Of a stretch of 64,000 nt of DNA, positions 63,476 to 64,000 are shown piece after piece (position 1 is the first letter of the stretch; every line of letters begins with the position of its first letter). Location: the NCBI RefSeq assembly GCF_011045035.1, contig NZ_JAALAA010000003.1:186001-250000 (forward strand). The letters run 5' to 3'. The DNA comes from Nocardioides turkmenicus (GTDB lineage Bacteria; Actinomycetota; Actinomycetes; Propionibacteriales; Nocardioidaceae). Under the pieces are notes generated by a model. It was not told where the DNA came from. It ran no database searches and saw nothing but the letters and a program-made list of their open reading frames with translations. The position numbers were made by a program, and so were the translations under genes.

Positions 63476-64000
63476 CCGGTCCTTGTCCCCGTCAGCAGGA
63501 CGACCTTGCCGGTGGTCTCCCTCGCCTCGAGGGCGCGGTGCGCCTCCGCGGCCTCGGCGAGCGGGAAGGCGGAGCCGACGTACGGCTTGCGGGAGCCGTC
63601 GGCAGCCGCCGCGAGCGACGCCTGCTCGAACTCCTTGATCCGCCCCTGGACCCACGGACCGAGGATGTCGATGATCTTCGCACCGCCCTCGTAGCCGTCC
63701 TGGTCGCCGGAGAACCGGACCATCCGCCCGTCGTTCTCGAGGTGGGCGTAGACCTGCCTCGGTACGTCACCCCCGACCCCGTCGAGAAGAACCGTGATGC
63801 GGGGCTCCTCTGCGCGAAGCCTCTCCAGCCAGCCGTCCGTGCGGTAGTCGATCGCCGTCTGCGCTCCGAAGCCGCGGGCGATCTCGAGCTTGGCCTCCGA
63901 TCCCGCGAGCCCGATCGCACGGGCGCCTGCGTTGCGGATGCCCTGGAGCAGGATCGCGCCCATCCCGCCGGCGGCGGAGGTGACCACGACGACGTCGTCG
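63472..64000 (-). CDS. zinc-binding dehydrogenase/quinone oxidoreductase, N-terminus outside window
   Basis: Only the C-terminal ~175 residues are present, beginning within DDVVVVTSAAGGMGAILLQG, the AAGGMG NADPH-binding loop of the quinone oxidoreductase branch of medium-chain dehydrogenases. The rest (VLLDGVGGDVPRQVYAHLEN; HRALEARETTGKVVLLTG) fits the family end. It would reduce a quinone or enone with NADPH. It is coupled to the MFS exporter gene by a 4-base overlap. Confidence 0.88.
   Translation of the reverse strand, partial: DDVVVVTSAAGGMGAILLQGIRNAGARAIGLAGSEAKLEIARGFGAQTAIDYRTDGWLERLRAEEPRITVLLDGVGGDVPRQVYAHLENDGRMVRFSGDQDGYEGGAKIIDILGPWVQGRIKEFEQASLAAAADGSRKPYVGSAFPLAEAAEAHRALEARETTGKVVLLTGTRTG

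Overview
The window is high-GC (roughly 70%) actinobacterial chromosome. The gene order hom-thrC-thrB-rho-rpmE-prfA-prmC-Sua5-wecA-atpIBEFHAGDC-DUF2550, the non-canonical mismatch-repair nuclease NucS, and the ethylmalonyl-CoA genes point to a member of the Nocardioidaceae (Nocardioides-like). The genus is an inference from gene content. I see no tRNA, rRNA, CRISPR array, insertion sequence or prophage.

Layout. (1) 1-6.8 kb: a partial MFS transporter, an ECF41-type sigma factor with its carboxymuconolactone decarboxylase-like partner and a recognisable target promoter, a NUDIX protein, a divergent LysR/EamA pair, a YbbN-like thioredoxin/TPR protein and a PH-domain membrane protein. (2) 6.9-11.1 kb: meaB, acetyl-CoA acetyltransferase, methylmalonyl/ethylmalonyl-CoA epimerase and crotonyl-CoA carboxylase/reductase. 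(3) 11.2-21.7 kb: a coiled-coil protein with an AI-2E-type permease, transporters, a CGNR zinc-finger regulator, a two-component system, an unusual cysteine-less thioredoxin reductase-like protein, an alpha/beta hydrolase and a membrane protein. (4) 21.7-25.4 kb: a tandem-domain 3-hydroxyacyl-CoA dehydrogenase and an N-terminally shortened paralogue on either side of an SRPBCC gene. (5) 25.4-33.3 kb: nucS, a small coiled-coil gene, a Tat-exported 5'-nucleotidase, a decayed regulator/MFS pair, a 58-residue cysteine-containing protein next to a possible iron box, a secreted phosphodiester glycosidase and a D-amino acid oxidase. (6) 33.4-43 kb: ethylmalonyl-CoA mutase (meaA), a STAS protein, a cobalamin adenosyltransferase, a TrmB/LuxR-type regulator, a SWIM-SNF2 helicase, an MFS protein and a DUF1707 protein. 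(7) 43.1-64 kb: the complete F1Fo ATP synthase operon, then wecA, Sua5, prmC, a sunset-domain gene inserted against the operon, prfA, rpmE, rho, the threonine genes, an MFS transporter and a partial quinone oxidoreductase.

How the genes work together. Thiolase, 3-hydroxyacyl-CoA dehydrogenases, Ccr, epimerase, MeaA, the mutase chaperone MeaB and the adenosylcobalamin-making PduO enzyme form much of the ethylmalonyl-CoA route for acetyl-CoA assimilation. The crotonase, methylsuccinyl-CoA dehydrogenase, mesaconyl-CoA hydratase and lyase are not in the window. The most notable observation is one palindrome, TTAC(T/C)-N4-AGTAA, present just upstream of four separate transcription units of this route: thiolase/epimerase, ccr, the shortened dehydrogenase and meaA. 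This suggests one dedicated regulon whose regulator is not encoded here. Other points of interest are a dispersed family of long perfect inverted repeats at gene 3' ends, the ECF41 promoter, and a candidate small RNA upstream of the SNF2 gene.
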